From Candidatus Uabimicrobium amorphum (GTDB lineage Bacteria > Planctomycetota > Uabimicrobiia > Uabimicrobiales > Uabimicrobiaceae), in NCBI RefSeq assembly GCF_009002475.1, contig NZ_AP019860.1, forward strand, positions 1,054,001 through 1,118,000: DNA of 64,000 bases, in the 5' to 3' direction. This document shows, one piece after another, positions 42,522-52,900 of the stretch (positions within the stretch are counted from its first letter, which is position 1; the number at the start of each line of letters is the position of its first letter). The notes beneath the pieces are model-generated. The model did not search any database and had not been told where the DNA came from. It saw only the letters and a list, made by a program, of their open reading frames with translations. A program made the position numbers and the translations under genes.

Positions 42522-44204
42522 ATGAGAAAGTACATGTTCGTTGCTTTTTGCCTTGTAACGGTGATTTACGCACAACCACGTTATGCGGTAACCCTTATTT
42601 CACTTATGCCCGAAGGTGAAGTTGATTATGAAATTCTACAACAAGATCGCCGCTCGGCATACAATGTCGTTATGAAGTATTTAAAGCCACATTGTCGTTT
42701 TTTTGATGAAGACTTGTACCGCAAACGTATTGATGATATGTACCGAAAAAATCCCGATCTAGATCCTACCGATCTACAAAATAAGTTGGCGGCACTCAGT
42801 TTGCCTACGAAATTAATTGTCGTTGTGAGTTCTAAAGTAAGTACGATTCGCGATGCACCTTTTGAACGCGTTTATCGCCACCAAGCAGAAACGACCATTA
42901 AAGTAGTGGATAAGTCGGGGTGGAGTGAAATTTACGCGCAGGTGAAGGGAAAAACTCCCAAGCTTATTTTAGAGCCTCCGCTCAACGGAAAAACTGCCGT
43001 TCACTGGCAACTCAATCGTATTTCACGCCATCGCGCAATTGAAGAAAGTATAGGACCCCTGATACCCGATCTTTTAGAGCAACTGGATATCAATAAGGAA
43101 ATATTAAACGCCTTTGATTTTTTGGCGGTACGTTTGTTTGGTGACAAGAAAAATGCCATGTGGCAACTGTTGGATGCTCTTGACACAACAGAGAATGGCA
43201 TTAAGATTCGCGATAAAAGATACACCACAGACCAGGGAATCGCCGCTAAGATTACTTGCAAAAATGGGATTACGGCCTTCGTTAGTGTTTTACAAAAGAA
43301 GTTCTCGGCTTACCCGCCTTTAGAAAATATGGTGTGTGATTTTGATGGACTCAGTGTGAAAACATATCCAAAAGAGGTGGACACCTCTCCGATAAAAGCG
43401 AACGAAAAGTTTACAGGAACCGTTGTTCTAACTATCGACCGAAAACACATTGTCAAACACAAACTACAGCAAAATGATGATGGCAAACAAAATCAATATA
43501 TTTTAAAAGATGCTCTATGGCAGGATATGCAAACAAATTATCGCTTGTTTGATGCGGCAGAGTTATGGAAAAAGCTCAAAGATGAAAGCCAGAGAATGCA
43601 AGTATTTGCCGCAACCAACCCCACGGATTACATTGCGAAAAAAAATCATCTAGCGACACATACTGTCTATTATTGGGCAACAACAGAGTTTAAAACACAA
43701 CAGCAAAAATACTGTTTTGCCAAACTTGGAATTCGCATTGTGCGCATGGTCACAGCAGAGACCGTTGCGTATTATCAATTAGATTCTGCTACGGAATTCA
43801 AACGTGGAGTAATGGTAACAAGAGACGAAGAACATGCGCGTCGTGAAGCGATTACTCAATTGGCCAAACGTGCCGTATATAAAGTAAGTCAACTGCTTGC
43901 AAAAGAAAAAAACTTTTCCGTGTACCAGCCACGCATCGCCATTGTTGCCGATAATCTCTCACAGCAGCAGCTACAAAAGCTCAAAACAATTTTGCAAGAA
44001 GTACAAGAAGATGGTTTTTTAGAAATGGCCAATAATTTTACCAGCGGAGAAGCTTTTTTAAATTGCGAAGTCAGCCCGGCGAAAGCAACTACGCAACCAA
44101 GACTGCGACAAATTTTACAAGAGTATGCGGAGGCCGACGGACTTTTGCTAAAAATACAAACGCAAGTGGGAAAATTTTTAATAACTCCCCAAGGAAACGA
44201 ATAA
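42522..44204 (+). CDS. Hypothetical exported protein
   Basis: A 560-residue protein with a signal peptide (about 1-17, MRKYMFVAFCLVTVIYAQ). I do not recognise the mature part. It has an early region YNVVMKYLKPHCRFFDEDLYRKRIDDMY like those of outer-membrane-associated lipoprotein assembly factors, several beta-rich segments (AETTIKVVDKSGWSEIYAQV) and a late helical region (EEHARREAITQLAKRAVYKVSQLLAKEK). The beta/alpha alternation recalls flagellar-assembly-T-like or CsgG-related periplasmic proteins, but I would not assign one. First gene of a six-gene plus-strand run; the next gene starts three bases after its stop. Confidence 0.8.
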   Translation: MRKYMFVAFCLVTVIYAQPRYAVTLISLMPEGEVDYEILQQDRRSAYNVVMKYLKPHCRFFDEDLYRKRIDDMYRKNPDLDPTDLQNKLAALSLPTKLIVVVSSKVSTIRDAPFERVYRHQAETTIKVVDKSGWSEIYAQVKGKTPKLILEPPLNGKTAVHWQLNRISRHRAIEESIGPLIPDLLEQLDINKEILNAFDFLAVRLFGDKKNAMWQLLDALDTTENGIKIRDKRYTTDQGIAAKITCKNGITAFVSVLQKKFSAYPPLENMVCDFDGLSVKTYPKEVDTSPIKANEKFTGTVVLTIDRKHIVKHKLQQNDDGKQNQYILKDALWQDMQTNYRLFDAAELWKKLKDESQRMQVFAATNPTDYIAKKNHLATHTVYYWATTEFKTQQQKYCFAKLGIRIVRMVTAETVAYYQLDSATEFKRGVMVTRDEEHARREAITQLAKRAVYKVSQLLAKEKNFSVYQPRIAIVADNLSQQQLQKLKTILQEVQEDGFLEMANNFTSGEAFLNCEVSPAKATTQPRLRQILQEYAEADGLLLKIQTQVGKFLITPQGNE

Positions 44205-44207
44205 AAA

Positions 44208-44948
44208 ATGAGACGACCACAACTAGAGGAAAGATTACAACTTCGCCAGCGTCCACAACGCGCAAATGTGATGTATCAACGCTGGGAAAACTTGTTGTTT
44301 TTACATTGGGAATACGATGGTGAAACAATACAAAAAACCCTACCTAAGGGGCTTTACGTCGATACTTTTGATGGGCGCGCTTTTATTGGTATCGTACCTT
44401 TTTACATGAAGAACATTCGCCCGCGCTTTTTGCCTGCCGTACCTGGTATTTCTAATTTTTTAGAAATGAATTTACGTACATATGTCCATGACGGCAATGG
44501 GAATAGTGGAGTATGGTTTTACTCTTTGGATGCTAACCAGTGGCTTGCGGTAAAGTTGGCGCGCGGTTTATTTCACTTACCTTATTTTCAAGCAAAGATG
44601 CAAGCGCAAGACATCAACGGTTGCATTGACTACAATTGGAAACGCGGTGACCATGAAAGTTCGTTTGTTTATACTGCGCAGCAACCTTTACAAACAGCGG
44701 AACCCGGAACACTTGAATTTTTTTTGGTGGAGCGTTATATTTTGTTTTGTATGTACAAAAACAACCTTTATACCGGACACGTACATCACAAACCCTATCC
44801 GATCTGTCAACCGAAGTTGGATAAGTGGGGCAGTGATTTTTTGGATATCAATGGTTTTGAATGTGATCGTGCGCCTGTACATAGCCTTATGTCACCAGGA
44901 GTGGACGTAGAAGTTTTTGCTTTAGAAAAACACGGAGGTGTAAAGTGA
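44208..44948 (+). CDS. DUF2071 (YqjF-like) family protein
   Basis: A 246-residue protein matching the DUF2071/acetoacetate-decarboxylase-like family: LLFLHWEYDGETIQKTLPKGL, FDGRAFIGIVPFYM, FLEMNLRTYVHD and GVWFYSLDANQWLAVKLAR are the typical consecutive blocks. Function of the family is unknown. Residues are not membrane-like. It overlaps the next gene by four bases (GTGA), showing translational coupling. Confidence 0.88.
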   Translation: MRRPQLEERLQLRQRPQRANVMYQRWENLLFLHWEYDGETIQKTLPKGLYVDTFDGRAFIGIVPFYMKNIRPRFLPAVPGISNFLEMNLRTYVHDGNGNSGVWFYSLDANQWLAVKLARGLFHLPYFQAKMQAQDINGCIDYNWKRGDHESSFVYTAQQPLQTAEPGTLEFFLVERYILFCMYKNNLYTGHVHHKPYPICQPKLDKWGSDFLDINGFECDRAPVHSLMSPGVDVEVFALEKHGGVK

Positions 44949-45667
44949 AGGTAGCTATTTTTGGTTTAGGCTATGTGGGAAAATTTCTCTTTCCTTCTTT
45001 ACAAGAGGATCACGAGACTGTGGCGTTTTCCACTAACACCCAAATAGGGCAAAGCTTTATTTTTGATGCACAAAATAGTAAGGACATTGAAAAACTGAAG
45101 CATCATAAATACGATGCCACGATCACGACTTTTCCCATCGAAAATGAAGAATTTATTTCTATGTTGTTTTCGATTTGTAATTACAATATACTTCTGGGGT
45201 CCACGGGAATATACGATCGTCGCCATTTTGACGAAGTGATCACCGAAGACAGCGAGTTGAAAAAAGAACATAAACGCTATGCAATTGAGGAATATTTTGT
45301 AGAACGTGGTGGTATTATCGTCCGTTTGTCTGGCATTTACGGGCCACAGCGAGTACCTCTAAACTGGTTACGTTCACCACGTGTAGGTTACAGCGACAAG
45401 CAACTAAATCTTATTCATCGCGATGATATTGTGGCGGCTTTAAAACTAATGCTGTGTAAACGTCCGACACAAAAAATTTACAATTTAAGTGATGGAGCGC
45501 GACATTCGTGGAAGTCGATTATCGACTTTGCACATGAAAAAAATCTTTTACAAGAAAAAATTGCGCCTATAGAAGTTAAAGAAAACTCATTTGTAGACAA
45601 TACGAGATTTTGTCGTGAGTATCCACAATTACAATTCCACGATCTTTTTGAATTTTTACAAAGGTGA
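44945..45667 (+). CDS. NAD(P)-dependent epimerase/dehydratase-like (SDR) protein
   Basis: A 240-residue atypical extended SDR. It has GLGYVGKFLFPSL as a glycine-rich nucleotide loop (7-19), LLGSTGIYDRRHFDE and YAIEEYFVERGGIIVRLSGIYGPQR. The usual YxxxK appears altered (KRYAIEEYF), so catalytic competence is uncertain. Resembles YeeZ/YbjS-like atypical SDRs. GTG start overlaps the DUF2071 stop. Substrate unknown. Confidence 0.82.
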   Translation: MKVAIFGLGYVGKFLFPSLQEDHETVAFSTNTQIGQSFIFDAQNSKDIEKLKHHKYDATITTFPIENEEFISMLFSICNYNILLGSTGIYDRRHFDEVITEDSELKKEHKRYAIEEYFVERGGIIVRLSGIYGPQRVPLNWLRSPRVGYSDKQLNLIHRDDIVAALKLMLCKRPTQKIYNLSDGARHSWKSIIDFAHEKNLLQEKIAPIEVKENSFVDNTRFCREYPQLQFHDLFEFLQR

Positions 45668-45670
45668 TGT

Positions 45671-46660
45671 ATGACTTGTTCACAAACAGCGCGGAAATTA
45701 CAAGAACCGCTTATTGGTACTGCACCTGTCTATAAACACTATATTTGTATTGAAGATAAGCAGTCGCAGTGGAAACAAGGAATAACTGGTTCCGCCACGC
45801 AAAAAAAATACAATGAACGCTACGAACATCTCGACGTATTTTTTTCCTTAATCAACGGTTTAGAAAAAAAATTTGTGCGTCCAATTCTTATCGACCAGGA
45901 TCGCGAAGAAGATGAACACTGTATTTTTATATACAGTTTACATGAAGGGACATACCGTTGCTACACGTACACAATAGATTCGTTAACTTCGGTATTGTCG
46001 ATCTTTTGCCATTATTTATTTTACCATGTGCGTGATGTACCTGATGCAATACATTCGGTGTTAAAGCCCATTGCCGAAAAGTTCGACAAAGACCAATTCT
46101 TGTGTATGGAAGATGTCACACCGCGTATATTTGTATGTAACCATAATGTCTATGATCGTTGCTGTAGTCGTGGCAAGGTTATCCACGACGAAATTACCAG
46201 TCATGGTATTGAAAGCTGGCGTTGTAGCCACATAGGAGGCCACCGTTTTGCTGCAACGTTGGTTTCCATGCCCGAAGCGCGGTATTATGGTCAAATCGAA
46301 GTTGCTGACGTTCCGGCTTTTTTGAAATGTGCATATGTAAACAAACCTTTTCTTAAAGAAAATAAATACAGAGGCTTGGCCACTGTAAATCCCAAGTTAC
46401 AAAACGCGGAACATCTCGCATGGACACGTGACACAAAAGAGGATGATACCATTAAATCGGTATGGGTGAAAGACGATGTATCGCAAGTTTATATTAAGCG
46501 CACTTATACCTCTGGCGACACGGAGTACTTTGCTGTCATGTTAAAAGAAAAGCAATCCTCGCAGCTTCGTCCAGCATCATGTAGCAAAATGGCAGAGGGA
46601 AAAGAAAAACCTTGGACATACTTTGTTGTCAAGGATTGGCAAAAGATTACTGCTGGTTAG
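45671..46660 (+). CDS. Sucrase/ferredoxin-like (Suc_Fer) thioredoxin-fold protein
   Basis: A 329-residue protein of the Suc_Fer-like family. VCNHNVYDRCCSRGKVI supplies the CxxxxxxCC cluster-ligand motif and SWRCSHIGGHRFAATLVSMP the GGH motif, the two most conserved blocks of the family (about 156-200). Related proteins are thioredoxin-like [2Fe-2S] ferredoxins (Apd1/Aim32 in yeast). It probably binds an iron-sulfur cluster through Cys and His and acts in redox or metal tolerance. ATG follows AAGGTGATGT, three bases after the SDR stop. Confidence 0.82.
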   Translation: MTCSQTARKLQEPLIGTAPVYKHYICIEDKQSQWKQGITGSATQKKYNERYEHLDVFFSLINGLEKKFVRPILIDQDREEDEHCIFIYSLHEGTYRCYTYTIDSLTSVLSIFCHYLFYHVRDVPDAIHSVLKPIAEKFDKDQFLCMEDVTPRIFVCNHNVYDRCCSRGKVIHDEITSHGIESWRCSHIGGHRFAATLVSMPEARYYGQIEVADVPAFLKCAYVNKPFLKENKYRGLATVNPKLQNAEHLAWTRDTKEDDTIKSVWVKDDVSQVYIKRTYTSGDTEYFAVMLKEKQSSQLRPASCSKMAEGKEKPWTYFVVKDWQKITAG

Positions 46661-46665
46661 GCGTG

Positions 46666-47421
46666 ATGGATTTCTACAATTTTATTTATTGCGAAAAGCA
46701 GGTACAACGTTTTGTTTCGCAAATACTCTTTCCTTTAGAGGAAGACGAAGTTGTGGTGTTGTTTCTCGCAGCGCGCAAAAAATACGCTCCACAACAAGCG
46801 ATCAAAAAGGAATTCCTACAACGCAAGATTGTGACAAAACGAGAATCGTTTCTTCGCAAATTGAAGCAGTTTAACTGCCAACGTGGTGCATACTTTGATG
46901 CGGAGGGAAATGATATCCGCGAAGAAGCCTGCGTTGTATACTGCACGGCAAATCCACGTAGTACCGTTGCTGCCGCGAAAAATTTGATCACTACTTTTAC
47001 TGATTACTTATTTTCTCTGGCCGTAAGTAGTAGCGAGCGTAAGAAATTTACTGGTATTTATCAAAAAACACTCAGTGAGATTCAAAAATGTCGCGCACGA
47101 AAGCACTATGTCGATATAGATTTTGATGTGGTCGATAAGAATAAGGGAAAAAAATACGTGCGGGATTTTTTGCAAATCATCGCTACGAGTAAGCACCACA
47201 TCATCGAAACGCGCGGAGGTTATCACATTTTAATTGAAAAACAAACGATGACAGCCGACATCGGTCGCGTGATGTACAAACAAATTGAAGCCATAAACCG
47301 TGAAGGAAAACAGATTTTTGGCGAAAAATTTGAAGTAATTATCAACCGTCAGGATATGCTTCCCATCCCCGGGACCAAACAAGGCGGATTTGCGGTGTGT
47401 ATTATTGATAAACTGGAGTAA
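46666..47421 (+). CDS. Hypothetical protein with primase-like motifs
   Basis: About 251 residues from ATG 46666 (a GTG directly precedes it); the frame is open further upstream but overlaps the Suc_Fer gene. The C-terminal half has YVDIDFDVVDK (acidic strand), HHIIETRGGYHILIE and QDMLPIPGTKQGGFAV. This order (acidic pair, RGGYH, then LPIPGT..GGF) resembles the catalytic region of archaeo-eukaryotic-type primase/polymerase domains. The similarity is short and may be structural coincidence. Located five bases after the Suc_Fer stop, so in the same transcript. Confidence 0.55.
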   Translation: MDFYNFIYCEKQVQRFVSQILFPLEEDEVVVLFLAARKKYAPQQAIKKEFLQRKIVTKRESFLRKLKQFNCQRGAYFDAEGNDIREEACVVYCTANPRSTVAAAKNLITTFTDYLFSLAVSSSERKKFTGIYQKTLSEIQKCRARKHYVDIDFDVVDKNKGKKYVRDFLQIIATSKHHIIETRGGYHILIEKQTMTADIGRVMYKQIEAINREGKQIFGEKFEVIINRQDMLPIPGTKQGGFAVCIIDKLE

Positions 47422-47486
47422 GGCTACGGACTTTTTATTGGACAAACACCAAGGAGAAGTTGGTGCAAATTTGATTGAGGATGACA

Positions 47487-48143
47487 ATGGAAGGCTTGGA
47501 TAAACAATCTTTTCTGTGGTACGAAATAGATGAATATCTACATAAAGCGCAACAGCAAGGTGCTGTCCTTGACAAAGAAAAAAAATGTTTTGTCAAAAAA
47601 AACGACGAAGGTGAAGTCGTGTTCAACCTCATTCCACCACTCATACACAAGATACAAGGTGAGCAAAATCTTGAGGAGTACCGCAGTAACTTGCAAATTG
47701 AAGAAGAAATTAGTTTTGCCATTGTTTTAGTCCAAGCGGGTGCTGCCGCCCTCGGCATATGGTGGAACGATGAGTGTACACATCACAAGGTAATTACGGC
47801 GTATATGGTACGCAAAAAACAAGGGAAAAGTCAACTAACACACCTCAATCAAAAGGGAAAATCGCGACAGGGGTCGCGAATACGACTTAATAATACCATG
47901 CGTTTTTTTGAAAACATCAATGTAAAGTTAGAAGAGTGGTACGATGATCTTGAAGCATGCGAACGTTTGTTTTTTAGCTGTACTCCACGTTTGTGGGGAG
48001 AGTTGTTTCGCAGTAAGATAGAGTGCCCCATTGATAGAGATGATGCACGCTGGTGTCGTGTGCCGATGGATATAAAAGTTCCTAACTTTAAGGAACTGCA
48101 ACGCGTTGCTTTTAAGATAACTCACGGTGGAATACTGCATTAG
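47487..48143 (+). CDS. VLRF1 (Vms1/ANKZF1-like release factor) domain protein
   Basis: A 218-residue protein. ATG at 47487 is chosen for the GAGG six bases upstream. Residues about 74-165 match the eRF1-like fold of Vms1/ANKZF1: FAIVLVQAGAAALGIW, HHKVITAYMVRKKQGKSQ and GSRIRLNNTMRFFENI. The GKSQ at 113-116 stands where Vms1 has its GxxQ catalytic loop, with Q116 as the equivalent glutamine. The end (VPNFKELQRVAFKIT) also matches the region after the domain in eukaryotes. Vms1 cleaves peptidyl-tRNA on stalled large subunits. A similar rescue role is likely by homology. Last gene of the plus-strand run. Confidence 0.75.
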   Translation: MEGLDKQSFLWYEIDEYLHKAQQQGAVLDKEKKCFVKKNDEGEVVFNLIPPLIHKIQGEQNLEEYRSNLQIEEEISFAIVLVQAGAAALGIWWNDECTHHKVITAYMVRKKQGKSQLTHLNQKGKSRQGSRIRLNNTMRFFENINVKLEEWYDDLEACERLFFSCTPRLWGELFRSKIECPIDRDDARWCRVPMDIKVPNFKELQRVAFKITHGGILH

Positions 48144-48323
48144 GTTTCGACTCGAAACAGTTTTGTGGTGTTTACTTTGATGTGACTACTGTTAAATTTA
48201 GTATTTGTTTGAGATATTCTTTTTTGTGTTGATGCCCTCACAGAGGGCTATCAAGGGTAGGTATTTTGTTAAGTGTCTGTAAAGAAAAGAGATAGATGTT
48301 CTTGTACTAACAAATCCCCAGGT

Positions 48324-48405
48324 TGTCATCCCTGGCTTGACCAGGGATCCAGGCGTTTACAAGTCGACTTCATATTGTGGATTCCTGCTTTCGCAGGAAT
48401 GACAC
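48324..48405 (-). repeat. 82-bp intergenic inverted-repeat unit, copy 3 (inverted)
   Basis: Same 82-bp unit as 10690-10771 but in the opposite orientation: TGTCATCCCTGG..CCAGGGAT arm first, then GGCGTTTACAAGTCGACTT core, then ATTCCTGCTTTCGCAGGAAT arm. It sits between convergent genes, 180 bases after the VLRF1 stop. The remaining gap 48144-48475 shows no gene. Confidence 0.85.
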
Positions 48406-48475
48406 CCTGAGGAAAATTTAGTTTGAAACAGCATCTGTTTTTTTGCGGTCTTGGTAAAAAAGACTTTGGTGTGTT

Positions 48476-49081
48476 TTAATTTTTGCGTATTCTTTTGATA
48501 ATTTGAATGGCGGGGTGCCAATCCCACATCGATTTTGTTTTACCATCTTGGACGAAAGAAGAGGAAAACATGCGATGTTTTACACTAATTGACGTGATTT
48601 TCAAGGACTGTACAGATTTTATTTCGCCTTTGTCGACTTTGGCGTTGCCATTCTTGTCTTGCCATACACTCAGTCCCTTTAGCTCTTCACCGCTGATGGC
48701 TTTGTCGTTGTTTTTGTCCAGTACCGACAGTTTTTCAAAACCATGTTTGAATCCCCCAGCATCACCGAATAAATTCAGACCATTCATTTCACCTTTTTCG
48801 TAGCGTACCAGTAGTCCGTCGTTGGGGCCTACCCATTCCATGAATTCAGCAAAATGATCTCCGTTGATATCAAAGGTCGCTGTTTTCGATTTTGGATCGA
48901 AACGGTGAGGTAACCACTTTCCTCCCGAAGCTTGTAGTTTTTTGTCTCCATCCATGTCGAGAACCAAAGGAGTGGCATAGTGAATTTTGTCTGTCGTTTT
49001 GGTTTTTGTTTTTTGCGCCTTATTATTGTCCGCATAAAGTACGCACGAGAAAAATATTACGGCGATGGTTAGGTATTTCAT
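48476..49081 (-). CDS. Exported EF-hand/dockerin-like calcium-binding protein
   Basis: A 201-residue secreted protein. ATG 49081 is chosen because AAGGAGGTCTAT precedes it and a signal peptide follows at once (MKYLTIAVIFFSCVLYADN, cleavage near 17). The mature part has a PLVLDMDGDKKLQ strand and two EF-like loops, DKNNDKAISGEEL and DKNGNAKVDKGEI (about 119-150). It probably binds Ca outside the cytoplasm. It starts 50 bases after the stop of the VTT gene on the same strand, so the two may be co-transcribed. Confidence 0.85.
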   Translation of the reverse strand: MKYLTIAVIFFSCVLYADNNKAQKTKTKTTDKIHYATPLVLDMDGDKKLQASGGKWLPHRFDPKSKTATFDINGDHFAEFMEWVGPNDGLLVRYEKGEMNGLNLFGDAGGFKHGFEKLSVLDKNNDKAISGEELKGLSVWQDKNGNAKVDKGEIKSVQSLKITSISVKHRMFSSSFVQDGKTKSMWDWHPAIQIIKRIRKN

Positions 49082-49131
49082 ATAGACCTCCTTATTGATA
49101 ACAACTATCTTACAAAAACAGATATCCTGTT

Positions 49132-49692
49132 CTAGATAAGCCACTGTAATATACTACTGCTTCCCCAGATATACGTGGCACAAAGAATACCCTCGCCAAT
49201 ACCGACACCAACAAGACATTTCCATAACTTTACACGAACAATTTCTGCGGTGTAGCAAATTATGTCGGTAGGAACAAATGGGAAAAATGACCATATAATG
49301 ACTACGGGGATTTCTTTGCCTTTTAATGCGACCTTGAGCTTTTCCATTTCTGTGGGAAATTTCAGACTAAAATACACGTCAAACTCTAGATATTTCCCCC
49401 AATAGTAAACAATGGTAGATGAGGTGAAAACACATAGCTGATTTACTAAAAATAGTGGCCACAGCGGTAAAAATAAAGCGCCTGCGAGAACCATGGGCGT
49501 TGACGGAATCAAAGTGAATCCTCTTAGTGTTCCCAATATAAAGTAGATTGTTAAGTTCAGTGCTGTATTGTCGGAAGACATTTTTTTTATATTCTCTGCA
49601 GTAAAAAACTGCGGATTGAAAAAATACAAACCCAATGTTCCGCAAATAAAAACTAGCCACATGTAAAAGATAATTTTTTTTCTTTTTGTCAT
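49132..49692 (-). CDS. TVP38/TMEM64-type (VTT domain) membrane protein
   Basis: A 186-residue protein with about five hydrophobic helices. The VTT/SNARE-associated block is visible as TPMVLAGALFLPLWPLFLVNQLCVFTSSTIVYYWGKYL, then a hairpin helix and FPFVPTDIICYTA. The family (DedA/TMEM41/TMEM64) is linked to lipid scrambling or transport. Substrate unknown. ATG lacks a strong SD. First gene of a pair with the Ca-binding secreted protein. Confidence 0.82.
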   Translation of the reverse strand: MTKRKKIIFYMWLVFICGTLGLYFFNPQFFTAENIKKMSSDNTALNLTIYFILGTLRGFTLIPSTPMVLAGALFLPLWPLFLVNQLCVFTSSTIVYYWGKYLEFDVYFSLKFPTEMEKLKVALKGKEIPVVIIWSFFPFVPTDIICYTAEIVRVKLWKCLVGVGIGEGILCATYIWGSSSILQWLI

Positions 49693-49910
49693 TTAAATAT
49701 TCTTAAAAATACGGTTAAGTAAAATCGATATGTGCCGTGGACCCGCACCTACCTAAATTCGTTATTGTAGTTTTTTATTGTCGTAGTTATTATATACGTC
49801 TATTTGTTTACTATTCAATAACAAAATACGGATTCTAACGCATTTAGTTATTGTGTTGTATACCGTTAGAATAAGGTTTTCATGATCTTAACCCAATAAA
49901 GGAGGTTACC

Positions 49911-52900
49911 TTGAAAAAGTGGTTAATACTCTTTACTGTCACCACGCTCTTTACTGTATATGCAGATGAAGCGTTATGGATGAGATATCCCGTGATCTCA
50001 CCTGACGGTAAAAATATTGCTTTTTGTTATCAGGGAGATATTTACACTGTTGCTACGGAAGGTGGACAAGCCAAGCAACTTACTCGTCACACGGCATATG
50101 ACTTTCAGCCGGTGTGGTCTCACGACGGACAATATCTTGCGTTTGCTTCAGATCGCTACGGTAATTTTGATGTATTCAAATTACATGTGGCTTCGGGAGA
50201 AACAACGCGCTTGACATATCATTCTTCGCGAGATTATCCATGGAGTTTCACCAATAGCGATAGCCACGTGCTTTTCTCTTCTGCACGTCTTGATTCCGTA
50301 ACGAATGCGGCCTTTCCTACACGAGCTTTAAGTGAACTCTACCAAGTTCCCGTTGCAGGTGGTCGCGTACAGCAGGTACTAACAACTCCCGCAGAAAAAG
50401 CACAGTACAACAGTTCAGGTGAAAAACTGTTATACCAAGATGTGAAGGGTTTTGAAGATAAGTGGCGTAAGCACCATGTTTCTTCGATCACACGAGACAT
50501 TTGGCTTTACGATGTAAAGACACAAAAACACACAAAAATTACCCAGTTCCGCGGTGAAGATCGCAATCCTATGTGGAATGACGACGATAGTTTTTTTTAT
50601 CTTTCGGAACAAAGTGGTTCTATAAATATTTGGAAGCACTCCTTTAAAGAAAATAAGGCTTCGCAAATCACTAACTTTGAAAATCACCCGATTCGTTTTT
50701 TGAGTAGATCTGTCGATGGTCTACTGTGTTTTGGATACAATGGTGAGATTTATATCTTACAAGAGGGACAAAACCCGATTAAGGTAAAAGTTGAAGTCTA
50801 CGGCGGTCCGCAAAAGAACGATAAAGAAACCTTGAATATCCGTGGTGGTATCACAGAAATGGCACTTTCACCAAATGGTAAGGAAATCGCTTTTATTTAT
50901 CGTGGAGAGGTATTTGTCACCTCGACAAAATATGCGACAACGAAACAAATTACCAAAAGTTTTGAGCAAGAGCGTTCGGTCGACTTTAGTCCTGATGGTC
51001 GTTCTCTCATTTATGCGGGTGAAAAAAATGGAAGTTGGAATATTTACGAAGCGTCGATAAAACGCAAAGATGAAAAATATTTTTATGCGGCGACATTGAT
51101 TGAAGAAAAAGCGATTGTTTCTTCGCAAGTAGAGACATTTCAACCGAGTTATTCTCCGGATGGTAAAGAAATTGCTTACCTCGAAGAACGCACGACCCTA
51201 AAAGTTTACAATATCAAAGAAAAGTTCTCTCGTAAAGTTTTGGACGGCAAGTACAATTACTCCTATGCCGATGGTGATCAGTGGTATCAATGGTCTCCGG
51301 ATAGTAAGTGGTTTTTAGTTACCTTTCTCGGTAATAACCGTTGGATGGACGAAATAGGACTCGTCGCTGCTGATGGGAAATCCGAAGCGATTAATCTAAC
51401 ACAAAGTGGTTATAGCGATTATGCGCCAAAGTGGGCCATGAAAGGCAAAGCGATTACTTGGTTTTCCGATCGTCATGGTATGCGTTCCCATGGTAGCTGG
51501 GGAAGCCAAGACGATGTTTACGCCATGGTTTTTGATGAAGAAACTTTTGATTATCTGAAACGCAGTAAAGAAGACCAAGAACTTCTAGAAGAACTGCAAA
51601 AGGAAAAGAAAAAGGACGCCAAAGACAAGAACAAGAAAAAAGAGGATGTTCTTAAGATCAATCTCGATGGAATTGAAGATCGCAAGTTGCGGCTAACCAT
51701 GCACTCTTCTGATCTGGCCGACGCTATTTGGTCCGCAGATGGAAAATCATTATTCTACCTGGCTAAATTTGAACGCGGTTACGATTTGTGGGTTCACAAA
51801 ATTTTTGATTACCAAACACGCCTATTGACAAAGTTAAATGCCAATCGTGCGGGACTTGTCATGGATAGCACCGGAAACAATTTGTACCTCCTCGCCGACG
51901 GACGCATTTTTAAAGTAAACGCTGCGAGTGGACAATTGTCCTCCATTTCTTTCTCCGCAAACATGACCGTGGATCATTCGAAAGAGAGAGCATACCTTTT
52001 CGAACACGTATGGCGCCAAGTAAAGAAAAAATTCTATGTCAAAGACTTACATGGTGTCGATTGGGAGTTCTACAAAAAAGAGTACGCGAAATTCTTGCCG
52101 CACATCAACAACAAATATGATCTAGCGGAAATGTTTAGTGAACTTTTGGGAGAACTCAATGCTTCTCATACCGGATCTGGTTATATTTATCGTCCACGCA
52201 ATGGCGAAAACACTGCAGCGTTGGGGGTGTTTTTTGATCATACCCATAATGGTGCAGGTTTGAAAATTGCGGAAGTGATGGATAAAAGTCCATTGAAAAA
52301 AGCCAGCTCAAAAATCAAAGCGGGAATCATTATCGAAAAAATAAACGGCCAAGAGATAAAAAGCAACGACAACTATCATAAATACCTAAATGGTTGTGTG
52401 AATAAACGTACGTTGATTCACCTCTACAATCCGAAGAAAAATGAACGTTGGGAGGAAGTTGTTCGTCCGATAAACGTACGTGCGGAAAATGAACTCGCTT
52501 ATCAAAGATGGGTGAAACAGCGCCGTGCTCTAACCGAAAAATTATCTAAGGGTAAATTGGGTTATGTTCATATTCGTGGCATGAACGATGCGAGCTATCG
52601 CGAAATTTACTCCGAAATTTTAGGACGGCATAATGATAAATTGGCCATTGTTGTTGACACGCGCTTTAACGGTGGCGGATGGTTACATGACGATTTAGTC
52701 ACACTGTTGAGTGGAAAAAAGTACTTCACTTTTTATCCACGTAAGCAAGACAATATGGGCGGTGAGCCTATTTTTAAGTGGAGCAAACCGTCTATTGTTG
52801 TGATGAGTGAGGGCAATTACTCTGACGCACACTTATTTCCTCTAGCGTATAAAACTTTGAAAATAGGTCGTCTTGTTGGAATGCCTGTCGCAGGAACGGG

